Shown: piece after piece, positions 1 through 13,188 of the stretch
How the letters are laid out: each line of letters opens with the position of its first letter
How positions within the stretch are numbered: position 1 is the stretch's first letter
Origin: Acidobacteriota bacterium
GTDB lineage: Bacteria > Acidobacteriota > Vicinamibacteria > Vicinamibacterales > UBA8438
NCBI GenBank assembly: GCA_011523845.1
Contig: WTFV01000018.1
Coordinates: 1 to 64,000 of the forward strand
Length of the DNA stretch: 64,000 nt
Direction: 5' to 3'
Program-made: the position numbers and the translations under genes
Notes under the pieces: model-generated
What the model was told of the DNA's origin: nothing
The model's database searches: none
Seen by the model: the letters and a program-made list of their open reading frames with translations, nothing else

Positions 1-55
1 CGGCTACGGCTACGACGATTCCGCTCGGCGGCCCTCCGGCGGCGGCCGGCGCCGG
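1..55 (+). repeat. Exact 55-bp direct repeat of 448-502
   Basis: Bases 1-55 are identical to 448-502 and diverge at base 56. Both copies lie in the same reading frame of the helicase gene and encode its Gly/Arg-rich linker. The first copy sits where ordinary helicase sequence is expected. An exact length of 55 at a window edge matches a common de Bruijn k-mer size, so an assembly-graph overlap is the simplest reading. A true in-gene duplication is the alternative. Confidence 0.9.
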
Positions 56-724
56 GAGGAGGACCACAGCCTGGGCGGCTTCGTCGATGCGTACTCGCTG
101 CAGTCGGAGGCGGACGAGGAGGAGGGGCCGGCCGACGCACAGGTCTGGCTGATGACCCTGCACGCGGCCAAGGGGCTCGAGTTCCCGCTCGTCGTGCTGG
201 CGGGGATGGAGGACGGGCTGTTTCCCCATTCCCGCACGCTGGACGACGAAGAGGGGCTGGAAGAGGAGCGGCGGCTCTGCTACGTCGGGATGACGCGGGC
301 CGAGCGGCGGCTGGTGCTGACCAGCGCCGCCCGCCGGCGGCTGTTCGGCGAGTACCAGGCGACCGAGACGTCACGCTTCCTGGGCGAGATCCCGCACGAG
401 CTGATCCGTGTGATCGAGCCCGTGTTCAGCCCGCAACCGGCGGGAGCCGGCTACGGCTACGACGATTCCGCTCGGCGGCCCTCCGGCGGCGGCCGGCGCC
501 GGCGAGCCCCGTACGAGCAGCCCGCCACCTTCTACGACGACGCGGACGAAGACCAGTCCGAGGGAGGCATCTCGCGCGGGGCGCGGGTGCGGCACCCGAA
601 GTTCGGCGTCGGCACGGTGGTGGGGGTCGAGCCGGCCGGGGGCGATCTGAAGCTCTCCATCCGGTTCACGGGCATCGGCGTGAAGAAGCTCCTGGCCCGC
701 TACGCGAAGCTGGAGCGGCTGTAG
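2..724 (+). CDS. UvrD/PcrA-type DNA helicase, C-terminal part
   Basis: This is the C-terminal third of a superfamily 1A 3'-5' helicase of nucleotide excision or mismatch repair; the 5' part lies outside the window. Helicase motif V (MTLHAAKGLEFP) and motif VI (VGMTRAERRL) are plain. A low-complexity Gly/Arg/Asp linker follows, and then the C-terminal Tudor-like module (RVRHPKFGVGTVV ... KLLARYAKLERL) that binds RNA polymerase in PcrA/UvrD. The frame is open from base 2, but the first 18 codons repeat the linker at 448-502 and do not fit the expected position, so they may be an assembly artefact. The family is certain; uvrD versus pcrA cannot be decided from the fragment. Confidence 0.93.
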   Translation, partial: GYGYDDSARRPSGGGRRREEDHSLGGFVDAYSLQSEADEEEGPADAQVWLMTLHAAKGLEFPLVVLAGMEDGLFPHSRTLDDEEGLEEERRLCYVGMTRAERRLVLTSAARRRLFGEYQATETSRFLGEIPHELIRVIEPVFSPQPAGAGYGYDDSARRPSGGGRRRRAPYEQPATFYDDADEDQSEGGISRGARVRHPKFGVGTVVGVEPAGGDLKLSIRFTGIGVKKLLARYAKLERL

Positions 725-779
725 GCCGGACAACCGGCGGCGGGATGCACCATCCTGACCAGGGTTGCATGGAGCGGGT

Positions 780-998
780 TCACTGTCGGTCTCGTTCGTC
801 CTGGCGGCCCCGCAGGTAGGCGACATCCGCGGCTACCTTCGCGAGAGTGGGGCGCAACTCGTCGGCTACGCGCGCGATGGCGGTGCGAAGCTCGGCATGC
901 GCGGCATCGTTGCGGGTCTCGTAGTGCGCGTGGATGCGCCAGACCCCGAGCAGGACCGCGGCCCCGGTCAGCACGACGGAGATGAGCTCAGGCGTCAT
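780..998 (-). CDS. Small membrane-anchored protein with helical tail
   Basis: This 72-residue protein starts at an ATG giving MTPELISVVLTGAAVLLG. It has one N-terminal hydrophobic segment (about residues 4-20), then a charged, probably coiled-coil helix rich in Ala, Arg and Glu (TAIARVADELRPTLAKVAAD). Small proteins of this build occur next to phage or accessory genes, but I recognise no family. The frame extends upstream to 1091; the internal ATG is chosen because the upstream residues are low-complexity and not protein-like. It lies alone, opposite in strand to the helicase and the zinc ribbon gene. Confidence 0.5.
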   Translation of the reverse strand: MTPELISVVLTGAAVLLGVWRIHAHYETRNDAAHAELRTAIARVADELRPTLAKVAADVAYLRGRQDERDRQ

Positions 999-1158
999 GA
1001 ATCGAGTGTACAACGGCTTGTGCACGGGCGACGGGGGATGCAAATCGCAACTTCGATCCTGCCCGGAACGTTGACGCGCTGCCTGATTCACAACTACGCT
1101 AAGTGGTTGGTTTGATACGGCGTGTCGACGGTGCCTACATTTGGGACTGGCTGAGACG

Positions 1159-1551
1159 ATGCCGCTCTACGAGTACGAGTGCAACGACTGCGAACACCGC
1201 TTCGAGCGGATCCAGAAGTTCTCCGATCCGCTGGTGTCGACCTGTCCCGTCTGCGACGGGGAGGTCCGCAAGCTGCTGTCGTCACCGGCCATCCAGTTCA
1301 AGGGGACCGGATGGTACGTCACCGACTACGCGAAGAAGCCGAGCGGTGCGGACGGCGAGGCGAAGGAGGGCGGCGAGGCCAAGACCGCCGGCGACGCGAA
1401 GGGCAGCGACGCGAAGGGAGGCGGCTCGAAGGGGACCAACGGCAAGGACGCCGGGGCTTCCACATCGAAGGAGGCGTCATCCTCGGCCTCGAAGAAGGAG
1501 TCGACCGCGTCGGCGGGCAAGTCGACGTCGTCCTCGGCCGCCGCGCGGTAG
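1159..1551 (+). CDS. FmdB-family zinc ribbon protein
   Basis: The protein is 130 residues from the ATG giving MPLYEYECNDCEHRFE. The N-terminal ~45 residues form a zinc ribbon with two CxxC knuckles (ECNDC and TCPVC), followed by the family's usual LLSSPAIQFKGTGWYVTDY segment. The remaining ~80 residues are a disordered Lys/Ser/Ala/Gly/Asp-rich tail. FmdB was named as a putative regulator in methylotrophs; its role elsewhere is unknown, and binding of nucleic acid or protein is only inferred. An upstream TTG at 1141 is possible, but the ATG start matches the family. Confidence 0.9.
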   Translation: MPLYEYECNDCEHRFERIQKFSDPLVSTCPVCDGEVRKLLSSPAIQFKGTGWYVTDYAKKPSGADGEAKEGGEAKTAGDAKGSDAKGGGSKGTNGKDAGASTSKEASSSASKKESTASAGKSTSSSAAAR

Positions 1552-1694
1552 GAGCCTGCATCTACAGATAGTTGCGCGGGTGCGGACGACGCCGGCCAGG
1601 AATCTGCGCCGTGGAGCAGCGTAGACTCCTGGAGCGGGTCAGTCGGGAAGAAAAGGGGAGCCGCGAGACGACGATTGCCGGCTTGCAGCTTCTC

Positions 1695-2585
1695 TCAGCC
1701 GCCGGTCGCCGTCTCGGTCACGCTGTCGAGCGCTTCCCGCAGATCCGCGGCCAGAGCGGGCTGCCGCGCCGCGAAGTGGATGGTGGCCCGGAGGAAGCCG
1801 CTTCGGTTGCCCGCGTCGAGCCGCGTCCCGTGCAGCGCGCAGGCGAAGATCGGCCGAGTCTGCAGCAGGCGGCGCAGGCCGTCGGTCAACTGGATCTCGC
1901 CCCCGGCGCCACGCTCCGTCGCTTCGAGGATGTCGAATACGTCCGGCGTGAGCACGTAGCGGCCGATGATGGCGAGATCGGACGGCGCGTCGGGCACGGG
2001 GGGCTTCTCGACCAGGTCGGTCACGCGGAACACGCCGTCGCCGATGGGCTCGGCGGCGATGATGCCGTAGCGGTCCACGGCGGCATGCGGGACGCGCTCG
2101 ACCAGCAGGACGGGGCCGTCGAGTTCGGCGAACACGTCGAGCATCCGGCCGAGGGCCGGCGGCTCGGCGTCGATGACATCGTCGGGCAGCAGGACCGCGA
2201 ACGGCGCGTTCCCGACGGCGTCGCGGCCGCACAGCACCGCGTGGCCGAGGCCGAGCGGCTCGGGCTGGTGGACGGTGGTCACGTCGGCCAGGTCGGTCAG
2301 CTTGCGAACGTCGGCCAGCAGGTCGGCTTTGCCGCTGGCGTTCAGCGCCGCCTCCAGCGCGGGGGCGGGCGCGAAGTGCGATGCGGTCAGGGTGTTGCCG
2401 GGGTTCGTCACGAGCACGACGCGGCGGATGCCGGCCCGCACCGCTTCCTCGACGCCGTACTGGATGATCGGGCGGTCGACGAGGGTCAGCAGCTCCTTGG
2501 GAATGGCCTTGGTGGCGGGGAGCATCCGCGTGCCGAGGCCGGCCGCCGGGATCAGAACGCTCCGGACGGCGGCGCTCGTCGGCAT
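1695..2585 (-). CDS. galU: UTP-glucose-1-phosphate uridylyltransferase
   Basis: The enzyme makes UDP-glucose from UTP and glucose-1-phosphate for cell-envelope polysaccharides. At 296 residues it is normal for the family. The nucleotide-binding signature [18 protein letters not shown] lies near residue 17. [18 protein letters not shown] (around residue 130) and the VEKP motif (around residue 190) follow. It is divergent from serS, with only 32 bases between the two starts, so promoters must overlap there. UDP-glucose supply is functionally compatible with the glycogen genes further along, but those genes normally use ADP-glucose. Confidence 0.96.
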   Translation of the reverse strand: MPTSAAVRSVLIPAAGLGTRMLPATKAIPKELLTLVDRPIIQYGVEEAVRAGIRRVVLVTNPGNTLTASHFAPAPALEAALNASGKADLLADVRKLTDLADVTTVHQPEPLGLGHAVLCGRDAVGNAPFAVLLPDDVIDAEPPALGRMLDVFAELDGPVLLVERVPHAAVDRYGIIAAEPIGDGVFRVTDLVEKPPVPDAPSDLAIIGRYVLTPDVFDILEATERGAGGEIQLTDGLRRLLQTRPIFACALHGTRLDAGNRSGFLRATIHFAARQPALAADLREALDSVTETATGG

Positions 2586-2617
2586 GCGGTTTCGGATCGT
2601 ATCATTCGTGGTCTGTC

Positions 2618-3916
2618 ATGTTGGATCCTGCTCTGCTTCGTGAACACCTCGACGATGTCCGCGCGCGCCTCCGGACGCGCAGCGAGGACCACAACGCCGA
2701 CCTCGACCGGCTGGTGAAGGCCGACGGCGAGCGGCGCGCCATCCTCCCGGAGCTCGAGACGAACCGCCGGGCCCGCAAGCTGGTGGGGGAGCAGGTCGCC
2801 CGCGCCCGCAAGGCGGGGGAGGACGGCGACAAGCTCGCCGAGCTGATGCAGAGCGGCCAGGAGCACGGGGCCGTCATCAAGGCGCTGGAGGCCCGCCTCG
2901 GGTCGGTCGAGGAAGAGCGGGACGCCTTCGCCCGCACGTTGCCCAACCTGCCGCACGCCAGCGTGCCGGTGGGCAGCTCCGAGGCGGACAACGTCGAGAT
3001 CCGCCGGCACGGCGAGCCGCCGCGCTTCGACTTCAAGCCGCGACCGCACTGGGAGCTCGGCCCGGCGCTGGGGATCCTCGACTTCGAGCGCGCGGTCCGC
3101 ATGGCCGCTGCGCGCTTTGCGGTGCTCACCGGGACCGGCGCGCGGCTGGCGCGGGCGCTCATCAACTTCATGCTCGACCTGCACACCGGCGCGCACGGCT
3201 ACACGGAGATCGAGCCGCCGTTCCTGGCCAACGCGGCCGCGCTGACCGGCACCGGCAACCTGCCGAAGTTCGAGCACGACCTCTTCAAGGTGGCGGGCGA
3301 CTGGGACCTGTATCTCATCCCGACGGCCGAGGTTCCGCTGTGCAACCTGCACCGCGAGGAGATCCTCGACGGCCGCCTGCTGCCGGCGCGCTACGTCGCC
3401 TACACGCCCTGCTTCCGGAGCGAGGCGGGGTCGTACGGCAAGGACGTCCGCGGCCTGATCCGCCAGCACCAGTTCGACAAGGTGGAGCTGGTCGCCTACG
3501 CGACGCCGGATACGTCCTGGGACGTGCACGAGGAGCTGACCCTGCACGCCGAGGCGGTGCTGAAGCAACTGGGCCTGCCGTACCGCACGGTGCTGCTGTG
3601 CACGGGCGACATGGGGTTCGCGGCGTCGAAGACCTACGACCTGGAGGTGTGGCTGCCGGGGCACGACGCCTACCGGGAGATCTCGTCGTGCAGCAACACC
3701 GAGGCGTTCCAGGCCCGCCGCGCCGGCATCCGCTTCCGCCGGGACGGCAAGGGGAAGCCGGAGCACGCGCACACGCTGAACGGCTCCGGGGTGGCGGTCG
3801 GCCGCGCGCTGGTGGCGATTCTGGAGAACTGTCAGCAGCGGGACGGGTCGGTGGTGATTCCCGAGGCGCTGCGCGGGTACATGGGCGGGCTCGAGGTGAT
3901 CGAGCCGGTGCGGTGA
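2618..3916 (+). CDS. serS: Serine-tRNA ligase
   Basis: This class II aminoacyl-tRNA synthetase charges tRNA-Ser. It is 432 residues and full length. The N-terminal ~110 residues form the long antiparallel coiled-coil tRNA-binding arm ([18 protein letters not shown] onward). The catalytic core carries motif 2 ([20 protein letters not shown], near residue 265) and motif 3 (near residue 390, [16 protein letters not shown]). The start ATG follows the divergent galU promoter region. tRNA-Ser(UGA) lies 13 bases downstream of its stop and may be co-transcribed. A deleted second copy of part of this gene lies at 5102-5394. Confidence 0.97.
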   Translation: MLDPALLREHLDDVRARLRTRSEDHNADLDRLVKADGERRAILPELETNRRARKLVGEQVARARKAGEDGDKLAELMQSGQEHGAVIKALEARLGSVEEERDAFARTLPNLPHASVPVGSSEADNVEIRRHGEPPRFDFKPRPHWELGPALGILDFERAVRMAAARFAVLTGTGARLARALINFMLDLHTGAHGYTEIEPPFLANAAALTGTGNLPKFEHDLFKVAGDWDLYLIPTAEVPLCNLHREEILDGRLLPARYVAYTPCFRSEAGSYGKDVRGLIRQHQFDKVELVAYATPDTSWDVHEELTLHAEAVLKQLGLPYRTVLLCTGDMGFAASKTYDLEVWLPGHDAYREISSCSNTEAFQARRAGIRFRRDGKGKPEHAHTLNGSGVAVGRALVAILENCQQRDGSVVIPEALRGYMGGLEVIEPVR

Positions 3917-3929
3917 GAAATCGTCTTGC

Positions 3930-4019
3930 GGAGGGATGGCCGAGCGGTCGAAGGCGGCGGTCTTGAAAACCGTTAGCGGGGAGACTCGCTCCAGGGTTCG
4001 AATCCCTGTCCCTCCGCCA
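3930..4019 (+). tRNA. tRNA-Ser(UGA)
   Basis: The gene is 90 nt including an encoded CCA end. The acceptor stem GGAGGGA pairs with TCCCTCC, with discriminator G. The anticodon loop CTTGAAA gives anticodon TGA, which reads UCA. A long variable arm (about 3973-3991) and a T arm containing GGTTCGAATCC are present, as expected of a serine tRNA. It lies immediately downstream of serS. The 3' end is the usual target of tRNA-site integrases, and a defence island starts just behind it. Confidence 0.97.
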
Positions 4020-4020
4020 G

Positions 4021-4090
4021 GGCAGCCCATTCGGGCTGCCGTGGCGGCGGGACAGGACTTCAGGCGCTCATCGGCTCCTTTCAGGAGCCG
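4021..4090 (+). other. Two hairpins behind tRNA-Ser
   Basis: GGCAGCCC (4021-4028) pairs with GGGCTGCC (4033-4040) across a 4-base loop. CGGCTCC (4072-4078) pairs with GGAGCCG (4084-4090) across 5 bases. Neither is followed by a T tract, so they are not classical intrinsic terminators. They could be processing or termination structures for the serS-tRNA transcript, or relics of the tRNA-like sequence that follows. Confidence 0.5.
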
Positions 4091-4094
4091 CTTC

Positions 4095-4120
4095 GGGCTC
4101 GAATCCCCGTCCCTCTGCGA
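4095..4120 (+). repeat. Degenerate copy of the tRNA-Ser 3' end
   Basis: These 26 bases match the tRNA-Ser 3' end (3994-4019) at 22 positions, covering the T loop through the acceptor strand and the position of CCA. No anticodon arm or 5' half exists upstream, so this is not a tRNA gene. A duplicated tRNA 3' end is what site-specific integration into a tRNA leaves behind (an att-like repeat). Decay of a second tRNA-Ser gene is the alternative. It marks the left edge of the defence island. Confidence 0.6.
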
Positions 4121-4180
4121 CGATGGCGACCCCGATTGACTCGTGCATCCGTGCCGAAACAGAATCGGGACCGCAGGTTC

Positions 4181-8274
<4,094 letters not shown>

Positions 8275-8278
<4 letters not shown>

Positions 8279-9576
8279 TCCGCCGAACCATCCGCGAATG
8301 GGAGCGCATCCGCTATGGGACGGACGAGACTACGATCCCGGAGTCCCAAGCAGACCAGGTCGCGGCGGAGGCGCAGGCGTCGGTCTTCTCAGGGCTCGCC
8401 GGCGAAGGGGTGCTGGAACACGGCCGGAAGGGGCTACGGGCCCGTGGTGTGGTGGGGGTGATTGCCACGCCAGACTGCCAGCTCGAGATACTGCCGAAGA
8501 TCGAAGGCGCGGGCGAACGCGGGGTGGACGACACCACCCTGCGCCGCCGGCTGATTCACATGCTGGCTATCGCGCGGAACATCCGGATCGATGCCGGGGC
8601 AGTCACGCAGCTCGGCTGGCAACGCCACACGATCCTGGAATTGTTGATACGGCTCTATTGTAGCAAGCTTGCCGACGCGGTGCGCCAGGGCATACCGCAG
8701 CAGTACACCGACCAGGAGGACGACCTCCCCGCATTGCGTGGGCGCCTCGATCTGACGCGACAGTTCTCGACGCTCGCGGTCTCGCCCCAGAAACTGGCTT
8801 GCCGGTTCGACGCGCGCTCGCCCGACATTGCGCTCAATCAGGTCATGCGCGCGGCCATCGACAAACTCTCCCGCGTTGCCCAGGCTCCGGACAATCAGCG
8901 TGCTTTACGCGAGTTGAGCTTCGCTTACTCCGACATCTCGAAAGTGTCCCCGGGCGCCTTGCGCTGGGATCTGATCGTGCTCGACCGGACGAACTCGCGA
9001 TGGCAAGAGCTACTAGCACTGGCACGGCTCTTACTGGGTGACCGCCACCAGCAAACAAGTGCCGGCTCTATCGACGGCTACGCCCTGCTGTTCGAGATGA
9101 ACATCCTCTTTGAGGAGTATGTGGCGCGACTGCTGGCCCGTGCGCTCGCCGACACCGACCTGAATGTCTCAATGCAAGGCGGGCACCGCGACTGCCTCTT
9201 CGATGGAGAGGCGGGACGGTTCCGGACACGTCCCGACCTGATCGTCCGGCAGGGCAGCCGGATCGCTCTCATCATCGACACGAAGTGGAAGCGGATCACG
9301 CGGATCGACGATCCCAAACAGGGCGTGAGCCAAGCCGATGTCTACCAACTGATGGCCTACGGCCGGGTCTACAGTTGTCCGTGCGTCGTGCTGCTCTATC
9401 CTCATCACGGCGGGCTGCCGCCCGATCCGATCCTGCAGCAGTATTCGATCGCGAAGCCGGGCGCGAAGGAAAGCCTGTTCGTGGTCACGCTCGACGTCAG
9501 CGGACCGCACCGGAAGCACGAGACCGCCCTCCGAGACCTGGTATTGGATCGCCTGACTACCGTCGTTGCCGCTTGA
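8275..9576 (+). CDS. mcrC: McrC-type nuclease subunit
   Basis: This 433-residue partner of McrB delivers DNA cleavage. The N-terminal half is the McrB-binding beta-rich region. The C-terminal PD-(D/E)XK nuclease is visible as TRPDLIVRQGSRIALIIDTKWKR split over its two strands, with Asp near residue 321 and the DTK pair near 336. The ATG overlaps the mcrB stop (ATGA), so translation is coupled. The reading frame is intact and all core residues are present, so the McrBC pair appears functional. Confidence 0.92.
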
Positions 9577-9680
9577 GTGGCAGGCACTTCCCCATCAGGC
9601 GGCGCGGCGACGGCCACCCGAGACGATGGAGCCGGGGTTCGCGTTCTTGGGGTGCAATGCGGAACCGCTCCGGCTCCCGG

Positions 9681-11259
9681 TCATCGCGGGGCGTCCAGGA
9701 TGAAGCCCTCCTGGATGGCCTGCTTCATCGTGTAGCTGTGGAAGGCGCGGTGCCGGACGGCCCCGTCGGGCTGCGGATCGGGCGCGCCGAAGATCTCCAG
9801 CGTCTTGTTCTTCGGGGTGGCGGTGAACGCGAAATAGCTGGCGTTGGGGAGCAGCCGGCGCGACTCCATCACGCGATTGATCTGGTCCTCGTAGGTCTCG
9901 TCCTCGCCTTGTTCGCCGGCTTTCCCGAGCGCGGCCGAGATGGACGCGGACGTGCGGCCGCCCTGGCTGGAGTGGGCCTCGTCGATGATGATGGCGAAGC
10001 GCCGGCTGCGCTGCTCGTTGCCGATCTCGTCGAGGATGAAGGGGAACTTCTGGACGGTAGAGATGATGATCTTCTTGCCCGCCTCGATGAACCGCCGCAG
10101 GTCGCCAGACTGCTGCGCGCGGCCCACGGTCGCGCCGACCTGGGCGTACTGCCGGATCGTGTCGCCGATCTGCCGGTCGAGGATGAGCCGGTCGGTGACG
10201 ACGATGATCGAGTCGAAGACCGGGACGTCGTCCTTCGCGAGCCCGATGAGTTGGTGGGCCAGCCAGGCGATGGAAGTTGCTCTTGCCGCTGCCCGCCGAG
10301 TGCTGGATGAGGTAGCGGCGGCCCGCTCCGTGCCCGGCGGCGTCGGCGAGCAGCCGGCGCACGACGTCGAGCTGGTGGTAGCGGGGCCAGACCTGCGTCC
10401 GCTTCTTCCTGCCGGTCTTCTCGTCCTTCGCCCCCACCACCTGGGCGTAGTTCTCAAGGATGTTGGTCAGGCTCTCGCGGGCCAGCACTTGGCGCCACAG
10501 GTAGTCGGTCTTGATGCCGCTCGGGTTGGGCGGGTTGCCGGCGCCGTCGTTCCAGCCCCGGTTGAACGGCAGGAACCAGGACGCCTTCCCCTTGAGGTGC
10601 GTGCAGAAGCGCACCTCGCTCTCGTCGACGGCGAAGTGCGCCACGCAGCGGCCGAACTCGAACAGCTTCTCGCGCGGGTTGCGGTCCTTCTTGTACTGCT
10701 CGACCGCATCGGCCACCGTCTGCTTGGTCAGGCTGTTCTTCAACTCGAAGGTGAAGACCGGCAGGCCGTTGATGAACAGGCCGATGTCGAGCGCTCGCTG
10801 CGTGTCGTCGCGGCTGTAGCGAAGCTGGCGGACGACGGTGAAGCGGTTCTGCTCGAAGCACTCCCGCGCCTGCGGGTTCCCGGCCGACGGCGTGCCGTAG
10901 AAGAGGTCAAGGTCGTGCGCGCCGTGCTTGATGCCATGGCGCAGGACGTCGATGGTGCCGCGCTTCGAGATCTCGCCCTGGAGTCGGGCCATGAACTTCC
11001 GCCGGGTCGGGCCGCCTTGATTCAGCGCGAGCGATTCGGCGGCGTCCGGCTGCGTGGCGTGGAGGAACGCGGCGAGCTGAACGAGATCGACGCAGAACTC
11101 GCGGTCGTAGTCGTGGGGGGGGCCGGCGATCCACCCGACGCCGCCGTAACCGGCGGGGGCCTCCGCCGCCCGGCCCTCCTTCGGCGGCTCGCATGGATGG
11201 CCGGCCAGCGCCGTGCAGATCAGCCGTTCGAGCCCGCGCTCAGAGGTATCGGTGACCAC
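9681..11259 (-). pseudogene. hsdR: Type I restriction subunit HsdR, frameshifted and truncated
   Basis: The 5' part reads well as HsdR: MVTDTSERGLERLICTALAG, then a nuclease core ending FTFELKN, then QHSAGSGKSN (Walker A). Just after Walker A, near 10270-10280, a one-base slip moves the coding potential to another frame. That frame holds SIAWLAHQLIG, IIIDEAHSS (DEAH) and FTATPKNKTLE. It stops at 9681 after ~525 residues in total, about half the normal ~1000, so the second RecA-like domain and the HsdM-binding C-terminus are missing. Restriction by this system is therefore almost certainly lost. It is the last gene of the hsdM-hsdS strand series. Confidence 0.9.
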
Positions 11260-11278
11260 GGCCAGTTCTTTCCCTCCC

Positions 11279-11596
11279 TCAGATCCCGACTTCCCGCAGT
11301 TCTCCTGAGCGAATCTCCACGACCACCTTCCGAATCACCTCGATTCTCTGGCGAATTCTCGGCCACCGGTTCGAGAGCAAGACCACGATCGCCAGCCGCC
11401 TGGCGGCTACATTCTGCTGGTACTGCATGTTCTGGTCGGTGGTGATGAGCAGGTCGTACCCGTCTCGTTCGGCATGATCCAACAACTCTCCATTACCAAG
11501 CCGCGACCATCCCTTCTCGGCCGCAGTATCGACCCTGTGTTCCGGAAAATGATCGCGAAGCGGCCTCGGTGTTCCATGGTCAAAGAGGATTCGCAT
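11279..11596 (-). CDS. DUF5615 PIN-like toxin
   Basis: This 105-residue protein starts MRILFDHGTPRPLRDHFPEH and contains LLITTDQNMQYQQN, the two acidic clusters typical of the DUF5615 Mut7-C/PIN-like RNase fold. Such proteins pair with DUF433 antitoxins. Its ATG lies inside the 3' end of the upstream DUF433 gene (17-base overlap), the arrangement of a coupled toxin-antitoxin pair. The strand order is antitoxin then toxin, followed 19 bases later by the hsdR remnant. RNase activity is inferred from the fold only. Confidence 0.85.
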   Translation of the reverse strand: MRILFDHGTPRPLRDHFPEHRVDTAAEKGWSRLGNGELLDHAERDGYDLLITTDQNMQYQQNVAARRLAIVVLLSNRWPRIRQRIEVIRKVVVEIRSGELREVGI

Positions 11597-11819
11597 GCTC
11601 GACCCTGGAGTCCAGATGCCTGACTTCGTGTTCCAGTACCGCCTTGACCTGCCACGCCTCCACCCCGGGAAACCAGTCCAGAAAGTCGTCTACGGTTGCG
11701 CCTTCCGCCAGATTGGCGAACAGGCTAGATACGGGCACCCGGGTGTCCCTGAATACCCACGCGCCGCTGAGTCGTCCCGGTACGCTCTCCACCGCAGGAC
11801 ACGTTTCCCAATCCGCCAT
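11580..11819 (-). CDS. DUF433 antitoxin
   Basis: This 79-residue helix-turn-helix-like DUF433 protein begins MADWETCPAVESVPGRLSGA and has the family core VFRDTRVPVSSLFANLAEGA and WFPGV. It is the antitoxin of the DUF5615 gene it overlaps. The start at 11819 is chosen because GAGAGGTG stands just upstream, and because the same start and leader are conserved in the paralogue at 13665-13889. Confidence 0.88.
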   Translation of the reverse strand: MADWETCPAVESVPGRLSGAWVFRDTRVPVSSLFANLAEGATVDDFLDWFPGVEAWQVKAVLEHEVRHLDSRVEHANPL

Positions 11820-11892
11820 GTCGTCACCTCTCTGCATCAAGGCCCCAGCGTATCACTGCCTCCCCACGCGGCGACGACAACCCCGCCCACCG

Positions 11893-12133
11893 TCATGCCA
11901 CCTCGCTCAGCACTGCCGGTCGGTCGTCGACGACGAGTCGGCCATGCTGTTCAGTCCTGCCTGTGATTCGCCTGTAGTTGTGGTGGTGCCGCCGACCCAA
12001 CCGCCGCCGTAGCCCGGACGCGCCTCCGCGACCCTTCCTTCCTGCGGAGGATCCGCGCGGACGACCGGTCAGCGCCGTGCAAGGCATCCCGCAACGTTCG
12101 TGACGCCGCGCATGCGTCGAGGAGGAACTTCAC
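11893..12133 (-). pseudogene. Chimeric remnant: DUF5615 5' end joined to an hsdR 5' fragment
   Basis: From a GTG at 12133 (GTGA overlap with the DUF433 stop) the frame reads VKFLLDACAASRTLRDALHG, a normal DUF5615 toxin start. At about 12085 it switches to sequence matching the hsdR 5' end: in another frame CTALTGRPRGSS and the following Gly/Arg-rich stretch align to hsdR CTALAGHPCEPP. The final stretch (HNYRRITGRTEQHGRLVVDD) looks like a toxin C-terminus again but out of frame. The middle of the toxin gene has thus been replaced by hsdR sequence, and no working toxin can be made. Confidence 0.75.
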
Positions 12134-12387
12134 GAAGCCTCCCGAACCGGAAGCCGGTCGTACACATGCTCGCCGGCCATCGAACAATGTGCCAGTTGCA
12201 GGGAGGCCTGGATGTCCTCGGGTTCCAGTTCCGGGTACTCCCGCAGGATCGTCTCGGCCGGGTCTCCCGCCGCCAGCATCCCGAACACATGCTCCACGGC
12301 GATCCGCATGTCCCGGATGATCGGCATTCCCCGGAAGATGTCCGCCCGCACGGTGATGCGACCGAGCAGTTCTGCCTCGCCGCTCAT
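12130..12387 (-). CDS. DUF433 antitoxin, partner destroyed
   Basis: This ~85-residue DUF433 protein (MSGEAELLGRITVRADIFRG) keeps the family core GMPIIRDMRIAVEHVFGMLAAG and the YPELEPEDIQASLQLA segment. It is a diverged member compared with the two WETCPAVE-type copies nearby. Its cognate DUF5615 gene starts in the overlapping GTGA but is disrupted, so it is now an orphan antitoxin. ATG at 12387 is chosen over 12399 from family length. Confidence 0.82.
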   Translation of the reverse strand: MSGEAELLGRITVRADIFRGMPIIRDMRIAVEHVFGMLAAGDPAETILREYPELEPEDIQASLQLAHCSMAGEHVYDRLPVREAS

Positions 12388-12408
12388 GCGTCTCTCCATC
12401 AGTGGCCG

Positions 12409-13188
12409 TCATGCCGCTTCGCTCAGCACGGCGGCGAACTCGTCCGGCCGGGACCAGCGCGACACCGTCGACAACGGCTCGACCAGCCGGAAGTCCTCGT
12501 CCGCCCAAACATCGGCGGTGTCGTCGAACAGCGAGACGAAGCTCAGCGCCTCGGGTCCTGCCACGAGGTGATTCAGGTCGTGCCAAGCGGCGAGTACGTG
12601 CTCCGAGACCCTGCGCGCCGCGGCGCGATTGCCGGTGCTCAGCACCTGAACCAGCGAGCTGCGCCGCTCGGTCCGCACGTGGAAATCGACCGTCCAGCCC
12701 CGTCCCGACCGGCCGACCAGCTTCTCGGCCCGGTCAAATGCGAGTTCGCGCTCGTTGAGGAAATCGGCAACCTCGTCCGTAATCGACTCGACCGCCTGCG
12801 TTCGGAAGGTAAACCACAGGTCGGATACTCGGAGCGCCGCCTGGGCAACTCGAGTGACGACCTGCGCCAGCTCGTCTCCGGGCCGACATCGCGCCTGCAG
12901 CATCCCGCGGTAGAACTCGATCCCGTGCGTCACGCAGGCGTCTTCGATGAGCCGGGTTTGCTTCGGCGAACGGCGCAGGGCAGCCGACTGCATGCGAAGC
13001 CAGCCGGTCGTCTCGGCGAGGTCGCTCACCGTCACCGTCTCACCGTCGATCTTGCAGAAGAGGTCGATGTTGTCGCCGTCCGGATACAAGTATGGTGTGC
13101 GGATTCGCTGATAGTCACCGTGCTCCGAGCACGTGAACAAGGCTCCGATCCTGCGCTGCAGGTCCTGACACACGTTGCTGGCGTCCAT
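12409..13188 (-). CDS. DUF1828/DUF1829 domain protein
   Basis: This ~259-residue protein has an N-terminal DUF1828 module (ICKIDGETVTVSDLAETTGWL-like segment near residue 45) and a C-terminal DUF1829 module (SEHVLAAWHDLNHLVAG and SLFDDTADVW). The biochemical role is unknown; such genes travel with defence and toxin-antitoxin loci. The ATG at 13188 overlaps the upstream gene's TGA as TGATG, so the two are translationally coupled. Two in-frame GTG codons just upstream are alternatives. A second copy of only the 3' third lies at 22856-23120. Confidence 0.82.
   Translation of the reverse strand: MDASNVCQDLQRRIGALFTCSEHGDYQRIRTPYLYPDGDNIDLFCKIDGETVTVSDLAETTGWLRMQSAALRRSPKQTRLIEDACVTHGIEFYRGMLQARCRPGDELAQVVTRVAQAALRVSDLWFTFRTQAVESITDEVADFLNERELAFDRAEKLVGRSGRGWTVDFHVRTERRSSLVQVLSTGNRAAARRVSEHVLAAWHDLNHLVAGPEALSFVSLFDDTADVWADEDFRLVEPLSTVSRWSRPDEFAAVLSEAA

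Noticed and set aside
4072..4120. A second tRNA gene
   Set aside because: Only the T arm and acceptor 3' strand are present; there is no D arm, anticodon or 5' acceptor strand.
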